Shown here: positions 1 through 8,819 of the stretch, one piece after another
Layout of the letters: every line of letters begins with the position of its first letter
Position numbering within the stretch: the first letter of the stretch is position 1
Assembly (NCBI RefSeq): GCF_007625155.1
Contig: NZ_VMNK01000009.1
Location: forward strand, 97,560 to 161,559
Direction of reading: 5' to 3'
Source of the DNA: Denitromonas halophila
GTDB taxonomy: Bacteria; Pseudomonadota; Gammaproteobacteria; Burkholderiales; Rhodocyclaceae
DNA length: 64,000 bases
The notes under the pieces: generated by a model
Database searches by the model: none
Told to the model about the DNA's origin: nothing
Seen by the model: the letters and a program-made list of their open reading frames with translations, nothing else
Program-made: the position numbers and the translations under genes

Positions 1-1000
1 AGCCGGTGCCGCGCTGCCAGGCCAGCTGGTTTTCGGGTTTCAGCAAAAAGCGCACAAACCTGGCGACGACTTTGTAGTCGTCGCGCTTCTTGCCCTTGGC
101 AACCCAAAGCGTTGGGCCGTCGGCGAGGGTCGCGCCCACACCACCGGGAAAGTCATCATAAAAAGGCAATTCGCTGACGCCGACGTCAAACCCCGCCGAT
201 TGGCGGAACTCGGGCCAATGCGCTGACTCTGCCGCAATCACTGCGCACTCGCCGCGCTTGAATCGCTCAAGTGGCTCGGCACCCGCGCCATGCAGGTGAA
301 GATAGCGCGCCCGCACCCAGCTGGCCATCAGTGCAATATGGCGGATCTGGAGCATGCCGTTGACCGACAGCTCTTCCTTGCGCCCGGCCTGCCGGGTGAC
401 CGCCACATTCTGGCGCGCGCTGACGTTGTCGACCATGACCCAGCTGGGATTGGACACAGTACCGGGGCACGCCTGTCCGGCATCAAAGAGCTTGCCGAGC
501 GCATCCTGCAGCTCACGCCATGTCCGCGGCGGCGCATCCGGGTCGAGCCCGGCGCCGATAAAGGCCTGGCGATTGATGAACAGCACCGGCGTATGCATGC
601 CCACCGGCAAGGCCACGCGACGGCCTCGTGAATCGGTGGTGTCGCGATCAAACGCCGCCAGCACCTTGTCGCGGCCAAGCGCCATGCCGGACTCCGCCAT
701 GACCTGATAGAGCGGTCGGTAAGCGCCGCGTTTTCGCAAGGCCTGCTCGGCGTCGCCTTGCACGATCTGAATCGCCGCTTCCGCTTCGGCCGTGGGGTCA
801 GCCACGACACGCACCCGCCCACCGCGATCCGCGGCGTTGAAGCGCTCGACCAAAGTCTCGAGCTGCTGGGCCCGCTCTGCATCGAAAACATGCGACAAGC
901 TCACCACATGTGGCTCGCCGGCTGCGTGTGTCAGCCCCGCGGACGCCAGCGCCGCGACCAGCCCATAACGCCACATTTTCGACATCGATTGCATCAACAT
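1..1000 (-). CDS. ABC transporter substrate-binding protein, UgpB-like (3' end cut by the window)
   Basis: This is a periplasmic solute-binding protein of the family-1 (carbohydrate / sn-glycerol-3-phosphate) type. The reading frame stays open from the ATG at 1000 to the window edge. The N-terminus has a basic start and a hydrophobic stretch ending near LTHAAGEP, which fits a signal peptide. Family-type segments are visible: TPVLFINRQAFIGAGLDP, then PPRTWRELQDA, then GATLADGPTLWVAKGKK and FLLKPENQLAWQRGTG, in the same order as in E. coli UgpB. About 333 residues are present and roughly 80-100 C-terminal residues are missing. A strong Shine-Dalgarno (GGAGGAAGG) lies about 7 bases before the ATG at 1000; a second in-frame ATG is at 994. 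The substrate is inferred; other sugars are possible. The permease and ATPase genes would lie outside the window. Confidence 0.8.
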   Translation of the reverse strand, partial: MLMQSMSKMWRYGLVAALASAGLTHAAGEPHVVSLSHVFDAERAQQLETLVERFNAADRGGRVRVVADPTAEAEAAIQIVQGDAEQALRKRGAYRPLYQVMAESGMALGRDKVLAAFDRDTTDSRGRRVALPVGMHTPVLFINRQAFIGAGLDPDAPPRTWRELQDALGKLFDAGQACPGTVSNPSWVMVDNVSARQNVAVTRQAGRKEELSVNGMLQIRHIALMASWVRARYLHLHGAGAEPLERFKRGECAVIAAESAHWPEFRQSAGFDVGVSELPFYDDFPGGVGATLADGPTLWVAKGKKRDDYKVVARFVRFLLKPENQLAWQRGTG

Positions 1001-1125
1001 CAGACCTTCCTCCCGCGATGTGCGCGGACAACTCGCTTGATCCGAAATTTTGCGCGGCAACGCCGCTCAAGATTTTGCCTGGGGCGACGATATCTTTCAT
1101 CGTCGGACCCTATTTGGTATTCACC

Positions 1126-1503
1126 ATGACACTTCAATCTGCCGCCATTGCCTTTGCGCTGATCGCCACCCTCACCGGCTGCGAGGAATTGGGCATTCCC
1201 GATCCGGTAAAAGAAGCTGCCCGGGCGCAGGCCGAAGGCGAAGCCATCGGCAGCGCCTGCCGCCACGCCGGCCGCGCGCTGGAGGATTGTTTTTCGCTCA
1301 ACCCCAAAGCGTCCAAAGCCGACGTGTTCAACGGGTGGCGGAATATGAACGACTACATGGTCGAAAACAAGATCGACGTGGTGCCACCGACAATGACCGA
1401 AACACCCAACCCGACCCAATCGGATGAAACAAAAACTGCCGCCCCCGAGGCGCATGCGGCCGAGCCCGACGCACCGCGCCCGCGCTACAGCCGCCGCCCG
1501 TGA
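1126..1503 (+). CDS. small putative lipoprotein
   Basis: A 125-residue protein of unrecognised family. The N-terminus MTLQSAAIAFALIATLTGC is a lipoprotein signal with a lipobox (L-T-G-C), so Cys19 would be lipidated. The mature part begins EELGIPDPVKEAARAQAEGEAIGSACRHAGR and has two further Cys, followed by a low-complexity acidic/proline tail rich in T, P, E and A. A longer in-frame extension exists upstream, but the lipobox supports the ATG at 1126. It is divergent from the UgpB-like gene and convergent with the EAL protein gene, so it is probably transcribed alone. No function can be assigned. Confidence 0.65.
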   Translation: MTLQSAAIAFALIATLTGCEELGIPDPVKEAARAQAEGEAIGSACRHAGRALEDCFSLNPKASKADVFNGWRNMNDYMVENKIDVVPPTMTETPNPTQSDETKTAAPEAHAAEPDAPRPRYSRRP

Positions 1504-1516
1504 ACCCGCCACGGCG

Positions 1517-3331
1517 TCAGGTCCCTAGCGGCACGACCGGCTGAACATAGCGCGCGCGCCACCACCGCACAAACGCCTCAACGTTCATGGGCCGGGCAAA
1601 AAAGTAGCCCTGCAAGCGATCGCAGCCCATTTCCGTCAGCAGGCTCGCCTGCGCTTCGGTCTCAATGCCCTCGGCGACAACCCGCAGCTTGAACGCACGC
1701 GCCATCACCAGCAAGGCTTCGACCATGGCGCGATCTTGCTCATCGGTGCACACGCCAGCCACAAACTGACGATCAATCTTCAGCTCATCGACGGGCAGAC
1801 GGCGCAGATGCGACAGCGACGAATACCCGGTACCGAAGTCGTCCAGCGCCACGGCATATCCGGCCTCGCCGAGCGCCGCGACCACCTTGCCCGCGGCAGG
1901 TTCGTCGACCAGCAACGCCCCCTCGGTGAGCTCGAATCCCACGCGATGAGCGGGAACCCGCCAGCTATCCAGCGACTGGCGCACCAGGGCGGGCAAATCT
2001 GGGTCGCGAATATCTTGAGAGGTCAGATTGAGCATCACCGCCACATCGACCCCGGCCCGCGCCAGTTCATCGGCGATACGCGCCTGCCGCGACAACAAGG
2101 AGCGCAGCATCTGAGCGCCGCCGCCTGAGCGTTCAGCGAGTTCAATCACCGCCGGCGGCGCCACCCAACTGCCCTCGACACGCCGCCAGCGCAACAAGGC
2201 CTCGACGCTACGACACGCTCCGGTGGCGACATCAATCTGCGGCTGCAAGAACAGTTCAAAGTGTTGCATCGCCAGCGCGCGCATGAACTCTTGCTCGAGA
2301 CCGGCCGCCGCATGCGACGTCTGAGCCGCCGCCGGCGAGTACATGGCCACCGGCTGACGCGCATCCCGGGCGGCGAACAAGGCGTTGCGCGCGGCGCGTT
2401 CAAGTCCTTTGGCATCGGCGGCATCCACCGGTCCGCTGGCGCCGCCGGCACCGATCATCAGGTGTTTGGCCACGTCCAGCGAGGCCACGGCGCTCAGCGC
2501 GACCTCCCGCAACTTGTGCGCGGCCAGCAGGACCTGTGCGGGAGAGCGCACGGCGCATTGCACCAGCGACCACTCATCTTCACCGGTCAGACACAGCACA
2601 TCGCCATCGCGGATCGCGGTGGCGAGGCGCTCGCTGACGGCCAGTTGCACACGCTCACGCTCGCCTGCCAGCAAGGAGGCCGACGCATCGCCTGCCCGCA
2701 AGCTCAGAATCACCAGCCCCACCGACCAGTCCGCACTGGCCACCGCCAGCGCCGCCTCAAGCACTTGCTCGAAGCGACGGCGATTGGGCAAACCGGTGTG
2801 CGCATCGACTAAGGTAAAAGCGCGCAGCTTTTCACGCTCTCGCGAAATGCCCACTTCGGCCAGATAGGCCGCCAAGGCCCAGATGACCCGCACCAAGCCG
2901 GTGAGCAGATCCATTTCGAGCTGAAAGACCTCGGCGCGCCCCCCGACAAGCCGGTCCCGGCAAGCGGACAGCAAGGCGCCACAGGCCGCCCAGGGGAAGT
3001 GATCGGACACCCCGCGGTCGAGACAGTCGCGCCACCGTGCGGCCAGGCGGTTGAACCAGTCGGCGTCGCCCTGCCAATGACAGATATCGAGCAACTCGTC
3101 GCAAAACGCCGCCTCGGCGTCGGCGGCATCCGGCGCCACCGGCGCACCGGCGCGAGACAGAAAGGCGGTCGCAAAGTCGGCCTGCAACTGGTCGCGACTG
3201 ACCACGCGGCCAAAGGCGCGCACCGCCGCGCGATCTTCCGGCTGAAAACCCTGCTGTGTCAGCAGACGAGCGAGATCCGCTTCGTCCAGCAAAGCCAGCG
3301 CAGTCGAAGTCGCACGGAGCGCGGCGTTCAT
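1517..3331 (-). CDS. GGDEF-EAL domain protein, probable c-di-GMP phosphodiesterase
   Basis: A 604-residue protein with no obvious membrane segment, so cytoplasmic. Residues about 1-165 are a helical N-terminal region of unknown type, probably sensory. About 170-345 is a GGDEF domain whose signature reads G250-E-D-E-W instead of GGDEF, so cyclase activity is doubtful. About 350-595 is an EAL domain with the family catalytic residues apparently intact: E377-A-L-L-R, LNLTSQ (Asn), FELTEG (Glu), DDFGTGYSSLSHLRRLP (metal-binding Asp pair), ELKIDRQF (Lys) and VAEGIET (Glu). Hydrolysis of cyclic di-GMP is therefore the likely activity. The ATG at 3331 overlaps the stop codon of the upstream HD-GYP gene (ATGA), so the two are translationally coupled. 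Confidence 0.9.
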   Translation of the reverse strand: MNAALRATSTALALLDEADLARLLTQQGFQPEDRAAVRAFGRVVSRDQLQADFATAFLSRAGAPVAPDAADAEAAFCDELLDICHWQGDADWFNRLAARWRDCLDRGVSDHFPWAACGALLSACRDRLVGGRAEVFQLEMDLLTGLVRVIWALAAYLAEVGISREREKLRAFTLVDAHTGLPNRRRFEQVLEAALAVASADWSVGLVILSLRAGDASASLLAGERERVQLAVSERLATAIRDGDVLCLTGEDEWSLVQCAVRSPAQVLLAAHKLREVALSAVASLDVAKHLMIGAGGASGPVDAADAKGLERAARNALFAARDARQPVAMYSPAAAQTSHAAAGLEQEFMRALAMQHFELFLQPQIDVATGACRSVEALLRWRRVEGSWVAPPAVIELAERSGGGAQMLRSLLSRQARIADELARAGVDVAVMLNLTSQDIRDPDLPALVRQSLDSWRVPAHRVGFELTEGALLVDEPAAGKVVAALGEAGYAVALDDFGTGYSSLSHLRRLPVDELKIDRQFVAGVCTDEQDRAMVEALLVMARAFKLRVVAEGIETEAQASLLTEMGCDRLQGYFFARPMNVEAFVRWWRARYVQPVVPLGT

Positions 3332-4863
3332 CCGAGGTAGAACTCCTTCGGATCGATGCCGTAGGCGCCCGGTGGCAAGGCCTTGCGGATTTCATAGACT
3401 GACCCATCGGGCGCCACCGGGTCGTAGAGCAGATCGAGTGTCGGCGGGTGCGCGTTAGGGGAGTGGTCCGGAGCCAACAGCACCAGCACCCGCGGTCGCA
3501 AGCGGCGGACCTGATTTTGCGCAATCACCACCGCCACCTCGCCCGTATTCAGCGCCACCAGCGTCCCCACCGGATAGAGGCCGACACACTGGATGAAGGT
3601 ATCGACCACCGTCTCGGAGAAGTCGCGCTCGCGCATGGTGTTGATCTGTTCAAGCGCGCTCTGAGGGCTGAGCGCATCACCCCACGGCCGCTCTCGCGTC
3701 ATCGCGCAGTAGGTATCGACCAGCCCCGCCATTTCGCTATAGCGCCCAATGGCGTCGCCCGCCAAACCGTCCGGATAGCCGGAGCCGTCGTAGCGCTCAT
3801 GATGGCGCGCGACAATCTCGAGGACCTCGGGGGAGCCATCGGGCGTGTCTTTCAGAATCGCCAGCGAATAGTCGACATGGGCCTGGAATATCTGGCGCTC
3901 CAGCGGGGTGATCAGGCCGGATTTTTTGAGCAGTCGCGGCGGCAGTCGCACCTTGCCGATATCCTGCATCAAGCCAACGATACCCAGCAGCGTCATCTCA
4001 TGCGCCGTCATGCCCAGCGACCGCGCAAACACCATCAGCAGCACGCTGACATCAAGCGCGTGGTCATAGGCGTACTGATCGGTTCGCTTGAGCCGGGTGA
4101 GCCACAGCAGCGCGTCGGGGTTGCGCACCACGCTCTGCATCATGTCTTCGACATTGCTGCGCACCCGCTCCATGTCCGGACGCAGGTTCTGCTGCACATC
4201 CGCCACCAGTTGTTCGACGGTGGTCTGTGTCGACTCGTAGGCCGGCGTGGCGAGGAACAGTTCATCCTCCACCGCAGCCGACTCGATCCAGACCGTTGCA
4301 CTGGCGCCCTCGCGCTTCGGACCGAGGTCTTCATCCTTATTGGCCAGGGGGTCCGCCGCCACATAGGGCGCGGGCGCCTCTTCCCGGGCAAACCAGCGTG
4401 ACATGCGCGCGCGCCAGCCTTCACGCAACGGCGCCTCGTCGTCTGACGCATAGTTCGTGGCGGGACGTCCTGCCGGTGCCTCCGCATCGACCCGCGGGCG
4501 GGCCGCCGACGGCGGCGACAATTCGGGCGGCGGCGCTCCGCCGCTGCGCAGCCAACGCAACACATCCACAAAATCGTGTTTTGGCCGAGGCGCCTCGGTG
4601 CGCCCGGCAATGCGGGCAGCGCCGGCAAGGCTGTGCCCAACGGTCGACGCCACCGATTCGCGCACTGGCGCACGATAGTGCTCGCCCGTGCTGCGCTGCC
4701 AATCCACCGACACAAACCGGCACAGGGCCTGAAGCTTGTCCAGTGTGGCCTGGTTTTCGACGACGAAGCCCTGGATCAGAAAGGGGGAATCCAGCCACGG
4801 CCGATCCAGCTCAGCGACGAACATGCCGATCTTCAAATCGGTCGCGGCGACAATCTCTTTCAC
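3328..4863 (-). CDS. HD-GYP domain protein with an altered HD motif
   Basis: A 511-residue protein starting at a GTG preceded by AAGGA. The N-terminus resembles the DUF3391 region that precedes many HD-GYP domains. The middle (about 80-250) is Pro/Ala/Arg-rich and probably flexible. The C-terminal half is an HD-GYP domain with H268-ALDVS, H354-H355-ERYDGSG-Y363-P364 and downstream helices. The family HD pair, which ligates metal and is part of the catalytic site, reads Gln300-Asp301 in LMQDIGK rather than His-Asp. Activity as a c-di-GMP phosphodiesterase may thus be weakened or lost. It lies 28 bases downstream of the aldo/keto reductase gene and overlaps the EAL gene start by four bases, suggesting one operon. 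Confidence 0.88.
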   Translation of the reverse strand: MKEIVAATDLKIGMFVAELDRPWLDSPFLIQGFVVENQATLDKLQALCRFVSVDWQRSTGEHYRAPVRESVASTVGHSLAGAARIAGRTEAPRPKHDFVDVLRWLRSGGAPPPELSPPSAARPRVDAEAPAGRPATNYASDDEAPLREGWRARMSRWFAREEAPAPYVAADPLANKDEDLGPKREGASATVWIESAAVEDELFLATPAYESTQTTVEQLVADVQQNLRPDMERVRSNVEDMMQSVVRNPDALLWLTRLKRTDQYAYDHALDVSVLLMVFARSLGMTAHEMTLLGIVGLMQDIGKVRLPPRLLKKSGLITPLERQIFQAHVDYSLAILKDTPDGSPEVLEIVARHHERYDGSGYPDGLAGDAIGRYSEMAGLVDTYCAMTRERPWGDALSPQSALEQINTMRERDFSETVVDTFIQCVGLYPVGTLVALNTGEVAVVIAQNQVRRLRPRVLVLLAPDHSPNAHPPTLDLLYDPVAPDGSVYEIRKALPPGAYGIDPKEFYLG

Positions 4864-4891
4864 AGAATCGCGTCCTTCACTTCACGTGGTC

Positions 4892-5929
4892 TCATGGCGC
4901 CGGGTTGCTCCACTGCAGATGCACCGAGTCAATCGCGGCGAGCTCATCGCCTGACAGTGTCATATCGGCAGCATCGAGATTTTCCTTTAGCTGTTCGATT
5001 GAGGTCGCACCAATAATGGTACTGCTCACAAACCAGCGCCCCAGTACAAACGCCAGCGCCAACGCCGTGGGCGAACGGCCAAAATCCTTCGCCACCCGGG
5101 CATAGGCGGCGACCGCCGGGGCGACGCCTGGCTTGTCATAGCGCTGGCCGAAACCGGCAAACGCATTGAGCCGCCCCGCCGCCTTCGGATCGGTCAGATA
5201 CTTGCCCGTCAGCAAACCAAAACCCAGCGGTGAATAGGCCAGCAGGCCAACGCTCTCGCGTTCGCACAACTCGGCCATTCCGTACTCGTAGATCCGGTTG
5301 AGCAGGTTGTAGGCATTCTGAACGGACACGATGCAGGGCAAATCGTACTCGCGAGCGAGTCGCACGAATTCGGCAACACCCCAAGGATGCTCATTCGACA
5401 GCCCGACATAACGCACCTTGCCGGCCTTGACGAGAGCCGACAGCGCCTCAAGCTGGTCATGAATCGATGTGCAGTCGCGCTCCCGCGCCGGGTCGTACTG
5501 CCACTGCCCGAACATGGGCTGGTTTCGCTCGGGCCAGTGCAATTGGTACAGATCGACATAGTCCGTTTGCAAACGCGTCAGACTGCCTTCGATCGCGGCC
5601 TGAATGTTGGCCGCGTCGAGCGCCAGCGGGCCGCCCCGTATCCACTGCAATCCGCGCGCCGGGCCCGCCACCTTGGTAGCCAGCACAATCTGATCGCGTG
5701 GCTGACGGCGCAGCCAGGACCCGACGATGCGCTCACTCGCGCCGTAGGTCTCGGCCCGTGCGGGCACCGCATAGAGCTCGGCGGTATCGATGAAATTCAC
5801 GCCGGCAGCCCGGGCACAATCGAGCTGCGCATGCGCTTCGGCCTCGGTATTCTGCTGACCGAAGGTCATGGTCCCCAGGCAAACACGCGACACCTCCAGC
5901 GCGCTGCGGCCCAATTGTTGGTACTGCAT
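4892..5929 (-). CDS. tas: Tas-like NADP(H)-dependent aldo/keto reductase
   Basis: A 345-residue aldo/keto reductase with strong resemblance to E. coli Tas along its whole length: LGTMTFGQQNTEAEAHAQLD, DTAELYAVP, LQTDYVDLYQLHWP, GLSNEHPWGVAEFV, LLAYSPLGFGLLTGKYL and STIIGATSIEQLKENL. The catalytic tetrad members Asp and Tyr lie in the DTAELY segment and His in the HWP segment. The family is a TIM barrel that reduces carbonyls using NADPH; the physiological substrate of Tas is not established. The ATG at 5929 has AGGAAGG upstream. It is divergent from rlmM and probably heads the run that continues into the HD-GYP and EAL genes. Confidence 0.9.
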   Translation of the reverse strand: MQYQQLGRSALEVSRVCLGTMTFGQQNTEAEAHAQLDCARAAGVNFIDTAELYAVPARAETYGASERIVGSWLRRQPRDQIVLATKVAGPARGLQWIRGGPLALDAANIQAAIEGSLTRLQTDYVDLYQLHWPERNQPMFGQWQYDPARERDCTSIHDQLEALSALVKAGKVRYVGLSNEHPWGVAEFVRLAREYDLPCIVSVQNAYNLLNRIYEYGMAELCERESVGLLAYSPLGFGLLTGKYLTDPKAAGRLNAFAGFGQRYDKPGVAPAVAAYARVAKDFGRSPTALALAFVLGRWFVSSTIIGATSIEQLKENLDAADMTLSGDELAAIDSVHLQWSNPAP

Positions 5930-6024
5930 TGGCCTTCCTCACAATGATCTGCGCCCGAACATGGCGAGCGGCATCGGATGCCAGTATTATCCGGCCATTC
6001 TGCCTCTGTGTCGTGCCCGCCTCC

Positions 6025-7104
6025 ATGCCCCTGCCTATCGCCTCAGCCCTGCTCGTCCAATGCCGCCCAGGTTTCGAAAAAGAGGTCGCGGCGGAGCTTG
6101 AAGAGCGCGCCACGCTGGCCAGCATACCCGGCCGCGCCAGCGCCGCGCGGGAGCGCGACGGTTACGTGATGTTTCAGCTCGACGAGCCGCTGATCTGGTC
6201 TGAAGTACAGGCCGCGCTCAACTGGCGCGACCTGATCTTCGCGCGGCAGGCCTGGCCGGTCATCCACACCATTGAGGCGCTCCCCAGCAGAGACCGGGTC
6301 ACACCCATCGTCGAGGCGCTGAGCAAGGCCGGCGCGCGCGTCTCGAGCGTGATGTACGAGTATCCGGACACCAACGAGGGCAAGAGCCGCTCCGGTTTTT
6401 GCAAGCGCTTTGCCGGCCCGCTGGAAAACGGCCTGGCGCAGGCCGGCCTGCTACGCCCCAACGGCCGCGACCCGCAGCTCCAACTGTTCTTCCCCGACGA
6501 AACCCAGGCCTGGATCGGCCTCGGCAATGCCCAGCTCACCAATCCCTGGCCGCAAGGCATCGCCCGCCTGCGCATGCCGTCGGAGGCCCCGAGCCGCTCC
6601 ACGCTCAAGCTCGCCGAAGCGCTCATGTGCCTACTCGACGACAAGGAGCGCGAACGCTGGCTGCGGCCGCAGGGCAAGGCCGTCGACCTGGGGGCCGCCC
6701 CGGGGGGCTGGAGCTGGCAGCTGGCGCAACGCGGACTGTATGTGACCGCGATCGACAATGGCCCGATGGACAAACAGCTGCTCGCCGGCGGCATGGTCAC
6801 CCACATCCGTGCCGACGGCTTTACCTGGCGCCCGCCACGCGCGGTCGACTGGCTGGTGTGCGACATGGTCGAGCAACCCAGCCGGATCGCCACGCTGATG
6901 GGCGACTGGAGCGCCAACAAGCGCTGTCGCCACGCGATCTTCAATCTCAAGCTCCCCATGAAGCAACGCTACGGCGCACTCCTCAAGTGTCAGGACATCA
7001 TCGAAAACAAGCTCAACGGCGTCCCGCATGTGCTGCGTTTCAAACAGCTCTACCACGATCGCGAAGAGGTCACCGGCTACCTCAGCCGAACCGACTTCCG
7101 CTGA
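6025..7104 (+). CDS. rlmM: 23S rRNA 2'-O-ribose C2498 methyltransferase RlmM
   Basis: A 359-residue protein matching RlmM, which methylates the ribose of C2498 in 23S rRNA with S-adenosylmethionine. The N-terminal half is the THUMP-like RNA-binding portion (LVQCRPGFEKEVAAEL at the start). The C-terminal half is a Rossmann methyltransferase with the SAM loop AVDLGAAPGGWSWQLAQRG, the DNGPM segment and a late Lys-containing FNLKLPMKQRY. The frame is open further upstream from a TTG, but the ATG at 6025 aligns with the family start and gives the usual length (E. coli 366). The stop is followed closely by a TATAAT in front of the helicase gene. Confidence 0.93.
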   Translation: MPLPIASALLVQCRPGFEKEVAAELEERATLASIPGRASAARERDGYVMFQLDEPLIWSEVQAALNWRDLIFARQAWPVIHTIEALPSRDRVTPIVEALSKAGARVSSVMYEYPDTNEGKSRSGFCKRFAGPLENGLAQAGLLRPNGRDPQLQLFFPDETQAWIGLGNAQLTNPWPQGIARLRMPSEAPSRSTLKLAEALMCLLDDKERERWLRPQGKAVDLGAAPGGWSWQLAQRGLYVTAIDNGPMDKQLLAGGMVTHIRADGFTWRPPRAVDWLVCDMVEQPSRIATLMGDWSANKRCRHAIFNLKLPMKQRYGALLKCQDIIENKLNGVPHVLRFKQLYHDREEVTGYLSRTDFR

Positions 7105-7129
7105 TCACCGAAACGACAGCGCAACGCGT

Positions 7130-7135
7130 TATAAT
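7130..7135 (+). promoter_or_regulatory. candidate -10 element (TATAAT) for the DEAD-box helicase gene
   Basis: A perfect TATAAT lies in the 87-base gap between rlmM and the helicase gene, followed by a long AT-rich leader. The hexamer at -35 spacing (around 7107-7112, ACCGAA) matches poorly, so the promoter may depend on an activator or on contacts other than -35. The leader of roughly 50 bases is compatible with the leaders of RNA helicase genes. Confidence 0.4.
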
Positions 7136-7191
7136 CCTTTGTTTTCTCACCTATTGGGGCGCCGTGCGCCCACTCAGGACACCCGCCGCCT

Positions 7192-8658
7192 ATGACTTTT
7201 GCCGATCTCGGCCTGATGCCGGAACTGCTGCGCGCCGTTGAAGACGCCGGCTACTCAGAGCCGACCCCCATCCAACGCGACGCCATTCCGATCGTACTGT
7301 CGGGCCGCGACGTGATGGGCGGTGCGCAAACCGGCACCGGCAAAACCGCCAGCTTCACGCTGCCGGTCCTGCAACGCCTGGCCCCGCATGCCAGCACCAG
7401 CACCTCGCCCGCCCGCCACCCGGTTCGCGCCCTCATTCTGGCGCCGACCCGCGAGCTGGCCATGCAGGTGTATGAGTCGGTGCTCACCTACAGCCGCTAC
7501 CTGCCGCTGCGCGCCACCTGCATCTACGGCGGTGTCGACATGCGCGCCCAGACGCAGATCCTGCGCGAAGGCGTCGAGATCGTGGTGGCCACCCCTGGCC
7601 GTCTGCTCGACCACGTCCAGCAGCGCAGCATCCAGCTCAACCAGGTGAAGATGCTGGTTCTCGACGAAGCCGACCGCATGCTCGACATGGGCTTCATCCC
7701 CGACATCCGCCGCATCCTCTCGATGCTGCCCAACCAGCGCCAGAGCCTGCTGTTCTCCGCCACCTTCTCGAACGAAATCAAGAAGCTGGCCGACCAGATG
7801 CTGAACGAACCGCAACTGATCGAAGTCGCCCGCCGCAACATGGTCAGCGAAACCATCGAGCACCAGGTCTATCCGGTCGAGTCCAGCCGCAAGCGTGACC
7901 TGCTGGTGCATCTGCTCAAGACCACCATCGACGCCCAGGTGCTGGTGTTTGTCGATACCAAGTTCGGCTGCAGCCGACTCACCCACTACCTCAACCGCTG
8001 CGACATCCCGGCCGATGCCATCCATGGCGACAAGAGCCAGCAGCAGCGTACCGAGGCCCTCGAAGGCTTCAAGAACGGCACCACCCGCGTGCTTGTCGCC
8101 ACCGACGTGGCCGCCCGCGGCCTCGACATCGACGACCTGCCCTACGTGGTCAACTACGTCCTGCCCAATACCTCGGAAGACTATGTGCACCGCATTGGGC
8201 GCACCGGTCGCGCCGGCAAGAAAGGCAAAGCCATTTCGCTCGTCGCGCCCGAAGATCGCAGCAACCTGGCTGGCATCGAAAAGCTGATCAAGCTGACGAT
8301 TCCGGTACATACCGTTGAAGACTTCCAGGCCTCCGGTGTTCGTGACCACAGCGACGGCGCCAGTACCGGCCGCCGCGGCCGCAACGAAGACAACGCCGGC
8401 CGCCGCAGCCGGGGCAGTGCCGATAGCGCCGCCCCGCGCAGCCGAAGCGGCGACGAGAGCGCCTCCCCGCGCGGCAGAAGCGAGCGCACGCGCACGCCGG
8501 CTCGCAAGAAATCCACCGTCGCCGCCGACGGCTTCGATTACGCCAAGCCCTATGAAGCCAGCGACGCGCCCAAGGCCCCAAGCACCAAACCCGACACTCC
8601 GTCGCGCGCCAACCGCCCGGTGGCCTTCCTGCTTGGTGGTGTTGGCCGAAAAGGCTGA
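7192..8658 (+). CDS. rhlE: RhlE-type DEAD-box ATP-dependent RNA helicase
   Basis: A 488-residue RNA helicase. All core motifs are visible: Q motif (F...GY..PTPIQ), motif I AQTGTGKT, Ia PTRELAMQV, Ib TPGRLLD, II DEAD in VLDEADRMLDMGF, III SATF, then in domain 2 VFVDTK, VATDVAARGLDI and HRIGRTGRAG. This gives ATP-dependent unwinding of short RNA duplexes, typically in ribosome assembly, RNA decay or cold adaptation. From about residue 375 a basic, Ser/Arg/Gly-rich, low-complexity tail follows, ending in a short conserved-looking RPVAFLLGGVGRKG. RhlE was chosen over SrmB or DbpA from the core wording; the exact subfamily is less certain than the family. Confidence 0.9.
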   Translation: MTFADLGLMPELLRAVEDAGYSEPTPIQRDAIPIVLSGRDVMGGAQTGTGKTASFTLPVLQRLAPHASTSTSPARHPVRALILAPTRELAMQVYESVLTYSRYLPLRATCIYGGVDMRAQTQILREGVEIVVATPGRLLDHVQQRSIQLNQVKMLVLDEADRMLDMGFIPDIRRILSMLPNQRQSLLFSATFSNEIKKLADQMLNEPQLIEVARRNMVSETIEHQVYPVESSRKRDLLVHLLKTTIDAQVLVFVDTKFGCSRLTHYLNRCDIPADAIHGDKSQQQRTEALEGFKNGTTRVLVATDVAARGLDIDDLPYVVNYVLPNTSEDYVHRIGRTGRAGKKGKAISLVAPEDRSNLAGIEKLIKLTIPVHTVEDFQASGVRDHSDGASTGRRGRNEDNAGRRSRGSADSAAPRSRSGDESASPRGRSERTRTPARKKSTVAADGFDYAKPYEASDAPKAPSTKPDTPSRANRPVAFLLGGVGRKG

Positions 8659-8684
8659 GCCCACAAGGCTTTCAGCCATTTTCT

Positions 8685-8708
8685 GGCCCATCTGTCCGCA
8701 GATGGGCC
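8685..8708. repeat. inverted repeat (10-bp stem, TCCG loop) after the helicase gene
   Basis: GGCCCATCTG, a four-base TCCG loop and CAGATGGGCC form a perfect 10-bp stem 27 bases after the helicase stop codon. No T-run follows on either strand, so this is not a classical intrinsic terminator; it may act as a 3' end stabiliser or work with Rho. A second short GC hairpin (GGGGG/CCCCC) lies around 8732-8746. Confidence 0.5.
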
Positions 8709-8819
8709 CGCACTGAAACGAACAAACAGAGGGGGAAACGCCCCCCTTTCAAAGTCAAGATCCACCGCGACAGGTCGATATGATGGTGAGCATCCCGATC
8801 ACCCTCATCCAGGCTGCCG

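Noticed and set aside
7255..8691. 478-residue open frame on the minus strand across the helicase gene
   Set aside because: It is antisense to a gene with clear motifs, its protein is low complexity (Ala/Gly/Val/His/Asp rich) and it has no recognisable domain; long antisense frames are common in GC-rich DNA.
8732..8746. Second GC hairpin after the helicase gene read as a terminator
   Set aside because: Short stem and no adequate T-run; kept only as a note under the larger inverted repeat.
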